Shown in pieces: positions 11,998 through 25,357 of a DNA stretch of 64,000 nucleotides. Origin of the DNA: Jackrogersella multiformis (Eukaryota; Ascomycota; Sordariomycetes; Xylariales; Hypoxylaceae); NCBI GenBank assembly GCA_902806575.1, contig CADCXD010000001.1:682001-746000 (forward strand). The letters run 5' to 3'. Position 1 is the stretch's first letter. Every line of letters begins with the position of its first letter. The position numbers and the translations under genes are program-made. The notes under the pieces are model-generated. The model searched no databases. It had not been told where the DNA came from and worked only from the letters and a program-made list of their open reading frames with translations.

Positions 11998-13249
11998 CTA
12001 GGTACATAATACAGATTCCACAGATTCTGTATGTATGTACGTGGTATTCGTTCGATAGACGCTTTTACCTAGATGCCCAGTCGGCAAATCGGAATCGACC
12101 TCTTGGGGGCTGCGACGGTACTACACTACCTTAGTTAGCCTTAACGTCAGAGCATTGATATATCATGGATGTCTGGGGAGGCTTTGCGCTTTGCTCTTTG
12201 CGCTATGCCATCAGGCCTGCCGCTCATCGTATGTCACTTGCTTACAAACTCGTCCTCTACCTAGTACCTAGTAGTAGTAGCCCAATAAAGACATAAGTTT
12301 CGCAAGTCCGGGTAAGCTTAGAAACACTTACCTCGTGGAATCTATGGTGCTGAAACAATTGGGACGAGATGATTTCGACCTGAACAGTACCTAGGTTAGA
12401 CAATAAATAAACTGAATAGTTGCGATCTTGCCGATACGGTGAGATGCATTAAATTCCGATTGGCCATCGACTCCCAGGTAAGTATGTGTATGTATGAGTG
12501 CATGTATGTGTGTCCGTATGTGTGTCCGTAGTATATTACCTACATGTATCCCTTGCAATCACACCTCGGTAGATAGACTTCAACTACTACCTCACCTTAA
12601 CCTTACATATGCACTTCAGAAACTCAATCTCATACTTAACTTAAAAAATAAACTTAATCCAACATGTAGGCAGGAGGCAACGTCAAGTTTATAGCACCAC
12701 TATTAGATAGATATGTAGATGGTTTACAAGGACAGAGCAATGACAAGGATTAGCCCTAGGCCCCTTGATAAATTCGTCATGGCATTACCGCTTTTCGTTT
12801 CGCCTATTCTTTCCCAGCCTCCACACTAACACCCTAACACCCTCGAGGTAACAGATATCTTGGCATTTTTACCGGGCAGGTAAACATCAACATCTCTCAT
12901 TAAAACTTCACTATAACAAATATCGACCTATATTTGTCCTAAGTGAGGTCGACATAACATAAGGATGACCTCTAAGATATTAATGATACTTGGGATATAA
13001 GTTTGTGAACAGATATCTCGACTATTAGTTCGGCTTGATGGAGTGATCTTTGACCTTCCACTATGCAAAACCGAAGCTTGGCGTCCTGCTTCTAGAAGTA
13101 GCAAAATCGGGTTATCGGTATCAGTATCGGCCGTCGGTCGGTATCAATACACCGATCCCGACTTGAAGCCATCAAGGGACTCGAGTTTGGTTGTTGATCG
13201 TAGTACATGGCGTTACAAGTGATACAGAATATAAAACTCCAGATTAGGT

Positions 13250-13330
13250 ACCCCAAGGCCCATACACTACCCTAGGTACCCTAGGCTAGGTAGGTATACC
13301 CCATACACTACCTAGGTACCTAGGGTATAC
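13250..13330. repeat. Imperfect direct repeat containing TAGGTACC palindromes
   Basis: Two adjacent units of roughly 35-40 bp share CCCATACACTACC followed by CCTAGGTACC-type sequence. The arrangement looks like a local duplication of a palindrome-bearing segment. Confidence 0.6.
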
Positions 13331-13476
13331 TTTTAAGCGCTAGTGGCTAAAACCCCTATCTATAGGACTTCAAAGGTCTCCAATACTACCAGTTGTATTC
13401 ACGATGTGATGTGTGAGTATTAAAAGTAACTACCTAAGTATAGAAAGAAACTTGTAGTTTCGTGCCCTACGGAGGT

Positions 13477-15146
13477 TCACTGCTGATTGGCTTCAGTCTT
13501 CTCATCTCCGACCTGTGGCTGGCTTGGCTTCTCCCGGTCTGGCTCCTTGCCTTTCGAATCCTCCGTGTTCTTCTCTTTGATGCTTTCTCCTGCCTTTCCA
13601 TTGATATTTTCACTCCCATCGTTCTTCGTCTCTTCTTCATCGGCGTCGTCATCAAGGTCGTCATTCCACTCAGCTATCAAGTCATTCGTGGCCGATCCCT
13701 CGTCGCCATCATCAAACCCGCTTAACACACGTCTAGCCGCCTCCTTTCCCACTACCGGTAGCCGCTTAACTCCTATTTCGCTAGCTTTCTGTGGCACAAT
13801 CTTGGGGTCCAACAGACCGATTTGTACCAGCACGCTAGCCTGATCCCAGTAGACGTGTTCGTGGAACAGCCGTCCTCCGCGCAGAGTCACGATGCTCACC
13901 ATTAGAATCTCAACTCTCTTGTTGGTAGGCGGCACTCCAGGAAGGATCCATGGCATCTCTTGCGTGTGCTTAAACGCGATGTGTAACTCATCCACTACAC
14001 GATCGGCACCAATTGTACGTGAAAGCAGGGTAGGCTTCAGAGACGGAGGATTCCGGCCGAGGAAAAACTCAGAATAAAATCTCTGGAGCTCTTCGGGACC
14101 GATACCGCCAGTCAATGTGGGAACATAGGTTACGTGAGGGCTCCTGTTGACTGAATAGGTGGACATGGTCCGTTGCAGATTACGGACGTAGAATTTACCT
14201 GTAAGTTATTAATGAAAGTTGTTAATGAAACCGAGTCAGCCTCCCCGGGTTGCTCCCTTTTCATTCACAGGACGACATTAACATCCGTTGGACTTACTTT
14301 CAACGTTCTCCTCAATCACCTTCTCTAGGTCCACGTCTTTCCGAAATGCTCTGCGTGCCGTGGCCAAACTCCTGCTCCAGCTAAGCTCTGCACTCACCCT
14401 GTCGAACTCATCCAGATCACGCTCTGCGAATCCGGGTGTAGCATCGTAGGTGTAGCTTGGATAGGACATTTGCATCGTCCCACCAGTGCCCATGCCCGGA
14501 TCGATTGCTGTCTTGACTATCCTTTTCTTCCCCTGGATTCCCACCATCTGTGTTTGCTTGACGATACCAACCACCTCACCCTTAACTAGGTGAACAAGAA
14601 CCTGAATACCGCCAGGAAACTTAGTACGCGGATCCGGGATGCGGGTTGGGTAGTAGGCGATGAGACAACTGAGTTTGAACTCGGGGTTGTTGTCGAATAT
14701 ATGAAAGTGCTCCAAGCAGAAACTTGCTGCGTCGCCGTACGCTGAAGTCGAAGTCAGAATACGATACATAAGATCCAGGAGAGCCCGAGAGAAGATAGCA
14801 TCCAATTCGTCGATGCTATTCACATACCAATGATGCCATAAGTTTCACATGGGCTTAACTTAACCCTACTCAATGATTCTAGCTTCATTCGGTACTCGCT
14901 ACCACCGTCACCCATAGGGACATACTCGACGTTGAAACCCTCGGCCTTCCATTCGTTAATCGTCAGCACGTCAAACTCGTCACTCTCGGCCGTGATATAC
15001 AACTTAGGGGGCGATTGAGGGAAATCGCTGGATAAGAACCCGGGATCATTGTGGTTGAGATGGCCGCTCGACGAGATTATCCCAACGTTCCGATTACCAC
15101 GATCCGGCATGACAGCGTCGATGATCCTAGGGACGTTAATTTCCAT
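13477..15146 (-). CDS. Dienelactone hydrolase-like domain fused to a SnoaL-like (NTF2-fold) domain
   Basis: Three exons (15146-14828, 14741-14298, 14198-13477) give 494 residues. The N-terminal half resembles fungal dienelactone hydrolase family proteins: an early strand region (GIISSSGHLNHNDPGF), then YGIIGAYGDAASFCLEH around the usual nucleophile elbow, and LIAYYPTRIPDP. The C-terminal half, from about residue 265, looks like a SnoaL/NTF2-fold domain (YVPTLTGGIGPEELQRFY, RVVDELHIAFKHT, HEHVYWDQASVLVQIGLL). A disordered Asp/Glu/Lys-rich tail of about 75 residues closes the protein. Intron 2 (GTAAGT...ACAG) and intron 1 (GTATGT...TTCAG, 86 nt) both restore frame. As spliced, the elbow motif lacks the usual Cys or Ser nucleophile, so the hydrolase half may be inactive or use another residue. 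No metabolic cluster surrounds it. Confidence 0.82.
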
Positions 15147-17788
15147 CGAAGTGACTACCTGAGTCCGTAAGGCTAGGTAGGTATTAGATGAATAGGTGCG
15201 ATTGGAATAGCTAATATATTAAAATTCAACTCTTTCGGTTTCAAGTTGGATAAATCTTTACTTTTTCTATACATAAGTAATAATTGTTGAATGACTCTAA
15301 AAACAAGGTATACGCAGTCGACCTCATGATTGAAAGTTGACTCGATATGACGTCAATACGCCCATGTCGAATATGAAAACTTGCCTCGCTCACCTCCCAA
15401 TGGATGCATGCTTATGTACGACACACCTTATAACCTGAGCCAATCATAAAATATTACTATCGAGGTACCGAGCATCCCTTATTAATAATCAATAATTATA
15501 CTATACCTAACCTTATAATAATCGAATTCAAAAATGTGAAATCTATCTATGTTAGGTACCTTATTTTATTTTGCCCAATCCCCTTTTTAAGGTTGCCTTT
15601 CGAGTTGTATATCATCATGATACTAGTTTTCTGGCTCTATCGGAGGCTATCCTGTTTATTAAGTTAAAAGACGACTAGGGAAGTACTATTCATGATAGGT
15701 ATTACGAGGATGGTTTTTTGAGGTACTTGATATGCGCAGTAAATTAGGAGCGTGCTCACTGCTTACCTAGGTACTTAGGTAGGTAACTATCAAGCGAAAG
15801 ACCAAGAAACGCATGATTTTTGGCGTCTGATTGTAGTATTTAATGAAGTTATGAGCTCTTACTTCTTTTAAGGAACCAAAATTGAATTTGGGGGAATTTA
15901 ATCTCTCTTCCGTAGAGAATATGCCAATATGAGGTAGTATTCTGGTTAGGATTGTGTTTATCCTTCTAGCTTAGAAACTACAATTATCCTCAAAGTATTA
16001 CAACGAGATTCTCCTGGGAAAACAGCAACTACTCCTAGATAGAGATGAGACCCTTGTAGTGAAATAAGGGGTATACAAATATCTTAACCTAGATTTAGAC
16101 ACCACTAGTACATAAGACCTAACCTACCTATATTATTATATCCCTTGGGAAAATTCTGCGTCGATTCGACTAGCAGTACGTGTGTATATTATCACCATGA
16201 ATGTCACGTATTATAGGTAGGTATGAAACCATAGAACGTTTGCCGTCTGGGTTAGCTTTGGACTGTTAGAGTTGCAAAAAGCGGCATCAAATCCACAATC
16301 ACATGAACGAACGGAATTCAACATTGACCTTATAAACCGAGCTCATCGACTTGAAACCGAGTGCTTTTAGGGCCAGTGATAGTTCCCGTGTAGAAATTCA
16401 TGAAGTGAAAGTATAACAGTTCGGGGTTTCACCGTTAGGCTATCGGGTGATTTTCAATAGGTATTTACATCCAGGAGCGATATATCCAGGATTAATAAGC
16501 AGACATTGATAGGGTAGGTAATTATGAAGAGTGCGTATCAAGAAGGTTTCCAATTTTCTTTAAAAGGGTTGTTTGAAGTGGTCTAAACAGGAAACTGGCC
16601 TACTGTAAAGACGCGTCATTATGTTATTATACCGAGTGGACGGGAGTGATAATTATTCGCTCATTTAAGAATAGGGGGAGTGACATATGAATTCAAGCAC
16701 TTAGGGAGTTAATAGTACTCTATTAAAGTCGTACTCACATAGCCCTATTAACACCCAATTCGATTTAAGAATACACCAGAAATAATGCTAGTTGATACAA
16801 AGTGAATCCTGAGACTAAAAAACTGCTCAAACGTATGAGTACCTATAATCTAAGGTGATGAATACCGGGAGGTAGTGAAGGTAAGTATATTATTGATTAG
16901 GAGAAAACTATCTGTTCATCTGTCGTTGAAATTCTATAGTAAATAAAATATGTGCAAAATATTAATTGCCGTGAATCCATCCGATCGCATCTCGTCACCA
17001 TCCCCAAGCCTTCAAAGTATACTGCCTTGACCGGCCGGTGTGACTGAAATTACGGAGGCGGTCCACTTTCTAGGTTCCGTATTTCAACCCAAGACAGCCA
17101 AGACGAACTAAGCACGACTTCGCAGGCTTGGTGCTTATCAGACCGGGCAGATCAGGCCATCTCGTAGCAACGATCGGCCGAATAAGTACGCCCGCCATAT
17201 GGCAGCAGGAAAATCCGGCACTCGAAGCCAAGAGATCGCCAGTCATACAATTACACTCGGATACTCGTCGTCCAAGACAAAGTCGTCGTACTGGTGACGG
17301 AAAAGGCAGTCACATATCGCATCTTGCAACCCCATCTCGCATTGTGTAAAATTATCAGACGACTTCTACGTCCACCTGTAACACCCTATGAGGGCATACA
17401 AAGAGGAGACTAGCCTAGGTTCTCGGGCCGTTCGCGTGCCCGTAAGCTGATGAGAACCCTTCTTATTCAAATCATATCTATCTATCATCATCGTCAAGAC
17501 GTAGCCTGAAAAAATAAGACTACTCTGCTATCGCTATCCTGTGCTATCCGGTTGTCGGTGGTATCAAACGAGCTCCTATCATACCGCTGCCGCCAATATA
17601 CAAAATCTGCGCAACCGTATAGTACCAAAAAAAAAAAAACCAATACAAGGATAGCAAAAGGGATATCATCTCTTAGCAGCACGGGTTCTTGGCCGAGGGG
17701 GACCTGCCGCGCCGAAAATACCTAAAATAATCGCTTTGGCGGCTTCCTCCGCATCGGCCTGTCTCCGCTGGGCGTCAGTCTGTGCCTT
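15147..17788. other. 2.6-kb AT-rich gene-free spacer
   Basis: Very AT-rich between about 15200 and 16950, with almost no open frame of useful length. The ORF at 17128-17349 is unrecognised. A 13-base A run lies at 17627-17639, downstream of the carboxylate transporter (read as T on the coding strand), so it is not that gene's poly(A) tail. Confidence 0.6.
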
Positions 17789-19734
17789 CTAAGGAGCATG
17801 GCTGGCGGTCCCTTTCTCTGTATCGCCGTCCTCGCTGGCAGAAGCCTCGCGCCCGTGGGCGCCGTGTTGGATAGCCATCTTGACATTCTCCTCCCCTGCT
17901 ACTTCCACCGCGTCGGCATCGTGGCCGACGTCCATGCTCCTGTTCAGGTGCTCGGGGCCTAGCAAGGTCAGGACGATCACGTAGGCGTACACGCAGGCCA
18001 TAAAGATGCAGACGACGATGCCATAGTTATATCGCTTCGTAGTGCCCTTGGGTGCTAGGGGGAACCGCTCTCCGATGGTGGCTTCGATGGTCGAGCTGGC
18101 GGACGAGACGAGATTTCCGAGCTGGTAACTGGTACCGACGACGAAAGTTCGGAACGCGCCGGGCGACAGCTCCATCAGATGCACGGGAATGACACCCCAG
18201 GCGCCCTGGACGCAGAACTGCTCGAAAAAGGCGGCGGCGATGATCCTCTCGTTGGACACGAACGTGTACGGGTACAGCAAGGCGCCGCCGATAATGCACA
18301 TGACTATGATGCTAAGACGCCGACCGAAGATTTGCGAGCAGAAGCCCACGACGGCGCCTCCAGACATGGCGCCCAGATTCGCAACGACTTGGGTAATGGT
18401 AACCTGGTTGGAGTTGAAGTTGAACTGGTTCCTCAGCATCGTCGGGTACAGGTCTTGAGAGCCATGCGACATGAAGTTGAAGCCGGCCATGAGGAGGACC
18501 AGGTAGGTGAGAAGCATCCAGTGGTGCTTGAGCGCGACCTTCCCCTCTTGCAAGAACGTCTTGCCGATGTTCCCGTTAGCACGTCGCATTTCCTGGTGCT
18601 CGAGATAGGTGTTGGTCTCGGGCAGAATGAGACGCCAGAGGATGAAGAGGACGGGAGGGCCGGCACCGAACCAGAACAGCGGACGCCAGCCGTGAGGCGT
18701 GGTGTCGACCAGGCCGCGAGCGAAGGCCGTAGCTAGCAGGTAACCGAACGCATAGCCCTGTTGAAGGATACCGCTCATCAAACCTCTTGCCTCGTTAGGT
18801 AAATCTTCGAGAGCCGTAGCGGCGGCGTTTCCATAAAGACCGCCCATAGCAACTCCGAAGAGGGCGCGGCATGCCAAAAACTGGCTGTATGTATTACAGA
18901 AACCGGTTCCCTAAAATTCAACAAATTAGCGATCGGTTCCCAACTCGTCGATATTCGGGTATTAAATGCGCGAAACAACAGGACGGTCAATAGAAGATCG
19001 CGAAGCTTTTGCCAACACCGCGCCAAGTATCGCCAAGATGTGGGAGGGAGCTGGGAGGGAGTGATTGGCATCCCAAATCCAACTTCAAAGTAGCGCCACG
19101 CGACGAGGTCGCTTCGATGATCTGGAGGTGGGCCGCCGATTAATGCAGACAATAAATATGATAAGCGACGCAAGCAAAAAAAGACTACATACTAATTCGA
19201 GTGCGATAAAGAGAAGATTGTTGACGACGAAGGGCCATTTTCGACCATAACGATCGGCTGCGATACCGAAGAGGATGGAACCGACAGATCGGAACATCAG
19301 GACGAGAGTGATTCCCCAGGTGATGTCCGTGTTGGTCTTGTCGAAGTCCTTCGCCAACTCGTCAACCGTCAGCGAGACGGTGAAGAAATCGAAAGCATCC
19401 CAAGTCTATATCAATGTCAAACATCGTCAGTAATAAGCACATAAAAGTCGCGCATCGAACGGAAGAGGATGGGAAATTGTCAATGACATACCCAAGCCCA
19501 AAATGCGACACCAAAGAAAGCCCATTGGCGACGATTCAGCATTCTAATCAGACGAATCGGGTTGGGGGCTTTCGTCATGGGCGGCTTCAGCGAAGAGATA
19601 CGCGAAACCAGATACTCTTTGGTCGACATGCCATAATGTGGAGGATGGATGTTGGAGTCATCCTCGATTGTGGTTCTATAGGTATTGTAAGGCGCTGGCG
19701 CTGATGCGCCTTCTTCCTTAGCGACTGTCGCCAT
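17789..19734 (-). CDS. JEN-type monocarboxylate/proton symporter (MFS)
   Basis: Three exons (19734-19492, 19405-19193, 18910-17789) give 525 residues. The sequence has the hallmark JEN signature near residues 297-310, NFMSHGSQDLYPT, matching the NxxS/THxxS/TQDxxxT pattern, as well as AWTWDAFDFFTVSLTV in helix 1 and ADRYGRKWPF in the loop 2-3 MFS motif. JEN proteins import lactate, pyruvate or dicarboxylates with protons at the plasma membrane and are normally repressed by glucose. The N-terminal cytosolic region contains the conserved PPMTKAPNPIRLIRMLNRRQW segment in two parts before helix 1. The second intron is long for this genome (282 nt) but joins LEL to GTGF in frame, exactly as expected for the family. 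JEN1 versus JEN2 substrate class cannot be decided here. Confidence 0.92.
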
Positions 19735-22090
19735 TGCTCAGCTCCGTTAACAAGCTTGAGGATATGCAAGGAGACTAGGAGACTTCTTGTCTGTGTGGAC
19801 TAAGAGAACACACACAATGGACAAAGTCGCGAGGGGCCCGGCGGTATTTAAACGAGACCGGAGAAGGGAGATGAAAGGAATAAGATACGACAGCTATAAT
19901 ACCTAGGTAAGCAAGCTACCTAGCATATGCAGTACGGCACGGCGGCCAACAGGTTAGGATAATGTGCCAGTGGTGGCCAAGCTTGGTCACGACCCCCGAT
20001 CTCGAGGTCTTCCAAGTCTAAGCGGTCTAGGGATATCTCTGGGATGTGCGGGGGAAGGGAAGGGAATCCCTGAAGTAGCCGGGAGCCAAGAATGGGAGCT
20101 ATGGGGATGATGATTGGATATATATTTTGGGAAGATGCTCAGATTATGCAGTATGCAGCTCATGGATGGTGATGGTTAGCTACCTAGGTACTGGGTAGCT
20201 TACCTGGAAGTGGTAATGGTATCATCTGGGAGTAATAAAAAGATCCGAGTGCGGTGCCAGTGCCACACGAACTGCACTGGATGGCTGACTGCCCAGATGG
20301 TTACCCCTAACTACCTGGCCGCCACCTACCTACATGATAGGTTACTTTACCTCCAGCCATCCAGCCATCCATACTAAGTATGTACCTTTGCCTAGGTAGC
20401 AACAAGGTTTTATGTAGCCAAGAACAAAGACTAAAAAGCGCCTTCGACTATTACGAAACAAAACAGAGGATGAGGATCGGCCCCTTCTACGAACGTGCCC
20501 AAGAACGCTCCAAGCGAGGAAATCACAGACACTGGAGCCCAGCAACCCAGCTATGATGATATAAAGGTTACATCTAAAGAGGAGGAAGCAAGGGACGCTA
20601 GTAGCCTATCAAATTTATTAAATTCTAAATTCCCCCGCGAACTGCCACTTTTTTCCCCAGCAGCCCCATGCCCCCAGCCACGATGGTATGGGGTTATTAT
20701 TCACTTACACGGGGATTGTTTCTTTCCCTCCTGTTCTCCTCCCTCTTCTTATCCATCGTTAATTAGGTACCTAAGGTAGGTACTCCAACTCCAACTTTCA
20801 GGTGGATCTACTTCAATCAATGAATTGATCTAGACTATCTATAACTTTCCAATCGGTTGGTATATGGTGGTACTATATATAAGGCTGCGCATTATCACGT
20901 ACCTACCTCCTAGGTAGGTAGTTAGTTACATCATTGAGACCTTGACCCCGGCCATGGCGATGATACCTGACACCCACCTAGAGGAAGCCGGATGGTCAGC
21001 CGCATCAAGAATTTTTTTAGCGGGCTACGGAGGCAAGGAGTTTCCTTTGGAGAGAGGGATTAATATAGTCAGCCAAGCCTAGAATAGAGCGAGAAATTCT
21101 CGAACACTTGGAACTAGGCTCTAGCACCGTCTCCCATCGTACCCCCTCGTCTCCCCTCAATCTCCATCCCCTCATTTCCCCACGCTCTACGGGCGGTACG
21201 GGCAACACTACGTACCTAGGTATTCAGGTAGGCATAAGCGGCCACGAGGTTTGTCTATCACCTACACTACATACCTAGGTAAGTACCGGTACCCTTACTT
21301 GTTTGCAAGGAATACCCAAGCAAATGGCCTCAATTACCTACCTAAAATCCCATCATATCCTATCCGTGAAACACATACCTACTAGGTACACTACACGTGT
21401 ACTATGTACGTAGGTAGTAGTAGAGACATGCACGCACAGACATACACTTACACAACCACCCTATGAGATTCAGAGCCCCAATAAGTTCAACTCCTAATTG
21501 TCCCGAACTCGCAGCATCACCTCAAAGAAAACCATAATTTTTTTTTTTTAAATATCCCGCAAAACATTGAAGTTAAAAAGATTCAACGCTTGCGGCATTT
21601 CGCTGCGCCACAATGCTTGTTCCGATGCTTGTTAGGAGCAAGCTTTTTGCCAATTCCAAGTACCTCAGGCTATTGACGGACCGCTGCTTGGTAGCGAACT
21701 GCCTACTGTGCCTAGGCAGCTAGAGGGAGGTAGAGGTACAAGGCACAGGCTCGCTAAACCACAAGTAACTCGGTACTTGGGACTTGGCTTACCTACTATG
21801 CTACTAGTGTACCTCTAGCTAGGCTGCCTAGTCTCGAAGTCGAATAGCGTCCCGAAAATATGGGATACACCGGCGACCTTAACTAATTTAGATAATTCCG
21901 ATACTAATCAGGTAAAGCTGTGGCAATCTCAATGTCTCGGCCGGTACCTGATGTAGGTATGTAGTATTCTGGTATGTACCTACAGTAGGTATGTTCTAGC
22001 CAGTGCTAGTAAGCTGGTAAATACCTCCACGGGCCCATTGATCAACAAGATTCGAAGCTATCGTCATCGTGGAGTTCCGGATCTATCCCA

Positions 22091-22222
22091 TTGACCGGTG
22101 CAGTGCTAGAATTGCTACAAATTACTAAGAATAGTTCTAAGTACAACGGTATAATGGTCAAAGTTGTTATAGTTGTTACTATTCTTAGTGATTTGTAGCA
22201 ATTGTAGCATTATATCGGTTAA
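22091..22222. repeat. 132-bp inverted-repeat element, possible MITE remnant or hairpin
   Basis: The left arm 22091-22135 and the right arm 22178-22222 are 45 bp each and match as inverted copies at 38 of 45 positions, with a 42-bp centre. The core (AATTGCTACAAAT and ACTAAGAATAGT) is nearly perfect. In the outer half the mismatches are all transitions, four G-to-A and one C-to-T when arms are compared. No transposase ORF and no clear target-site duplication were seen. Confidence 0.7.
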
Positions 22223-25200
22223 CCTAACTAATGGGTATCATAAAACTACGGTACAACATAACGTAGTGGAACCTGCGAGGTTGTCTTCTTGACATTTACT
22301 TGCATTACATTACATACCTACCAGCCTACCTAGCTGCCTAGGTAGTATTACATAGGTAGTAGCTATAGTAAGTAAAGTGCAGTTCCAAGATAAGTCGGAT
22401 GTAACTGAGTACAAAAATTTGGACCCCAAGGTGCAAGACCTAAGCAGCGAAGGTCTAGGCCGTAGACCTAAGACATTAGCGACTTCACACCCTCGTCTTT
22501 TATTCTTGTGAACTCGCTAAATCATCACGAGTCTCATTCTCTCATTACCCGTTGATTTAAAATTGAGCGACGAGATATTCCCTCACTGCTGTGACCACGG
22601 GTGTCGAATAGCCGTATTATCCGAAACAAATCTCAGCCGGTTCATGAGAGACAATATTGGGGCCGCACAGTCTCCTAATTCGCCAACCTCGTGCGCGGCG
22701 AAACACGAACTTAGATTATACATATTAGTTATCATGGAAGAAAAAGTCTAGAAGTTCATATGAGTCAACAAGCTCTCTACCCTACACGAAGCTTCTCGCT
22801 ACTACTTATTATGTCGGGGGAGACGGGGGATCTTCGGAATGGTGCCGGATCTCGCTCCGTATTTTGAGCATGCTACCTATTTCCTCATACAGGTGAAAGG
22901 GGGATATGCTGAGCTTTTACCCATATCCCTTGCGGATGAAATTCTCGAAGTGGAATTTTAAGGATATCTGAGATGTACTAACACAATACGTATCTAAGGA
23001 TGTATTAGCGAAGGTTCATTAGTTGGTCACAATTTAAATTCAACAATTTTACATAACAGACCAGAGTATCAAATCTTTAAGAACAGTTACGAGATAATTC
23101 TTTCATCTACTATTATGTATATCACCCTTAATAGATATATTGATAAACACCATACATGGACTAAGTACCAGTATGTCTCGATTAATATTTTATTATGAAC
23201 AAATGCAGTATAAGTAACAGTCTGTCCAATTAGTTACTAGTACTCCTCTTGAGTTCATGAAAAGAAATCGAGTTTCGGGATTAATAGGAATTAACGGTAA
23301 TTCGGTTATAAAACACAGAGCAAAGACATGAGTATATACACGTGTAGGAATATCATCCCGTTAGGCTCATCCATTCCCTGTCACATAAGCAGCTAACATA
23401 ATCGATATCCTTGACGTTATGCCGCATTTCACCTTCGGTAAGTCGACGACAGGCCACCAAAGAGCCAAGATCCCGCCAGGGAGCGATGCCGTGAGCCCCC
23501 GTCTTCCGAAAACTCGGAAAATTATCAGAACTGCAAGGAATGACGAATGGGAAGACAAACCCCGGTCGCTATGCATCCACTCGCAAGCTACCTCCGCAGA
23601 TAGGCATTGGCTGAAAATCGAATCGAATCTGGGGCTGCGGGACAACAGCGGTACTATTATCAATGCGTTGTCCAATTTAGACAGGCCTCTTGACTAAAAA
23701 GTCTAGAACTCCGGTATGAAATACTATATAGCCCTACTAGCATTTCTAGGCAGCCCGCTTGTTTTCATCTTTGTCTGTTAAAATCGTATGAGCATTTATC
23801 TTGGCTGGTCTAGGCGTACACCTCATTGTCATTTTGCCACATGATTAGAAGAGGACTATGATCATTGATCATGGAGTTTGGCATCTACTTCAAAGTTTCA
23901 AAGTTGCAACCGCAGGCGTAAGGATGTCATTGGGTTTTGGTTTTCGCGAAGAGCCACGAAGAAAGAGGATGAGACGACGTAATAGGAGAGGGTTGACATT
24001 ATCTACCTGGGTATCTAGGTAGGTAGGTAAATCGGCAACAACCGGAATATTGGATGGCAGAGAGCAGCGGGCAACATTAAGATTGGGTTAGGACTCACAG
24101 AGATAAACGCACACGATACCTAACTCTATAAATATTATTCATGGATGAATTATCTAGTTGACAACAAACATCAGCAAAGTCTGACCTATCTGCAAAACTT
24201 AATAAGAGTAAATGATATTAATTGGTTTATTAATTTAGCTTCAGATCTTAAGCACCACATGTTTATAGACTAAGTTGAAATGAGAACAAAATGAGCAATG
24301 GTCTTTACATATTTGAATAGGTACCTATAAAGGGTTAACTTTTTTGTAATAAGTTCGGCTATCTTTGACGTTACTGGCATCAATTATAACCTAACTTAAG
24401 AGCTGGCTATAAGAAAACATTAGCCCACAAGTCATAACAACACCGAGGCACAACCAACCAATAAATTCTTAAGAGGTAAGAAATGAGAAAAGGTTATATA
24501 CGAGGGTTCGTATAAGGTTTCTAAGTAAATTATTTATCTTCCGCCGACTTAATTTCGTCCTTTTTTCACATAACTTATATCATGTCCGAATTTCATAGCC
24601 GAAAATAAAGACCTTGATTTGATGTGGGGTGATTAGAACTTACTTAGCAGCTTACCTAGTAGGTCTTTAAGCAGTATTTATTCGCTTATAATATACCTCT
24701 TTACTTAAGGGTGGCTATTACACCTATTGACATCGAATTTTATCGTCTTTCGATGGTAAAACTTGCCTCCGTAGGTACGCCAGGTAAATTTACAAAACAA
24801 TGACGAAAGTGGAAAATACCTACCCTGTCGTATGTTGTCCGATGTAATCCACTTCTAATACCTCCTTACTATTCAGGTTAGAGGCTATTATGAAAGCCGT
24901 TAGCCCCCCATGCCACTTTCCAAATTGGCCCTTCTCTTATTGGCCGGCCAAGGAAAAAAGGATCATGATCTCGCTAGTCTCCCCTTGCCTCCCAAGACTT
25001 CCAAGATCCTTTATACCGGGAACGAGGAGAGCGAGACGCGGGGTCCCCGCAGGTATCGACAAGGATTATGGTGCTTGTTACCCACAGAGCCGTTCTCTTT
25101 GTTAGCTACCTGGGTATGCATTTGGAGATTATGTTGGAGGTCACGTTGGGGGAATGATCCTAACATCGTGGTTGGCTGCTCCAAGTCAGCTCGATCAGGT

Positions 25201-25246
25201 CGGTCAGCAATGAAGCGAGCAGACCTTTCCACGCCGAAAACTTAGG

Positions 25247-25254
25247 TATATAAA
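25247..25254 (+). promoter_or_regulatory. TATA box of the MFS sugar transporter gene
   Basis: TATATAAA lies about 105 bp upstream of the ATG at 25358, a usual fungal distance from a transcription start. Called from consensus and position only. Confidence 0.5.
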
Positions 25255-25357
25255 CGCGAGACGGCTTCCCATGAACGACAGCCAACCTCCACTCCGGGGC
25301 ATCTCTTAGCTGGTACCGTCGCTATCTCAAGACTCAGGCTACCTCAGAAGAACGACA

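Larger units (their letters stand above)
11252..13476. other. 2.2-kb spacer with simple repeats
   Basis: No gene seen. It holds a (CATA)n run at 11977-11997, GTATGT-rich DNA near 12480-12540, and an imperfect direct duplication near 13250-13330 in which a unit with CCCATACACTACC followed by TAGGTACC occurs twice. ORFs at 11459-12134 overlap on both strands and carry no recognisable domain. Confidence 0.5.
19735..25357. other. 5.6-kb gene desert
   Basis: No supportable gene on either strand. It contains many TAGGTACCTA-type copies (19905, 20180, 20765, 20905, 21215, 21275, 22320, 24010), a 132-bp inverted repeat at 22091-22222 (listed separately) and AT-rich stretches at 22900-24850. ORFs near 23400-23700 and 24890-25245 are open on overlapping frames and carry no recognisable domain. 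Confidence 0.6.

Noticed and set aside
17627..17639. 13-base A run
   Set aside because: Could suggest a retrocopied poly(A) tail, but no coding remnant lies upstream on the plus strand and the neighbouring gene is on the other strand.
18179..18736. 185-codon plus-strand ORF
   Set aside because: Exactly antisense to the JEN-type transporter exon 3, with charged low-information sequence.
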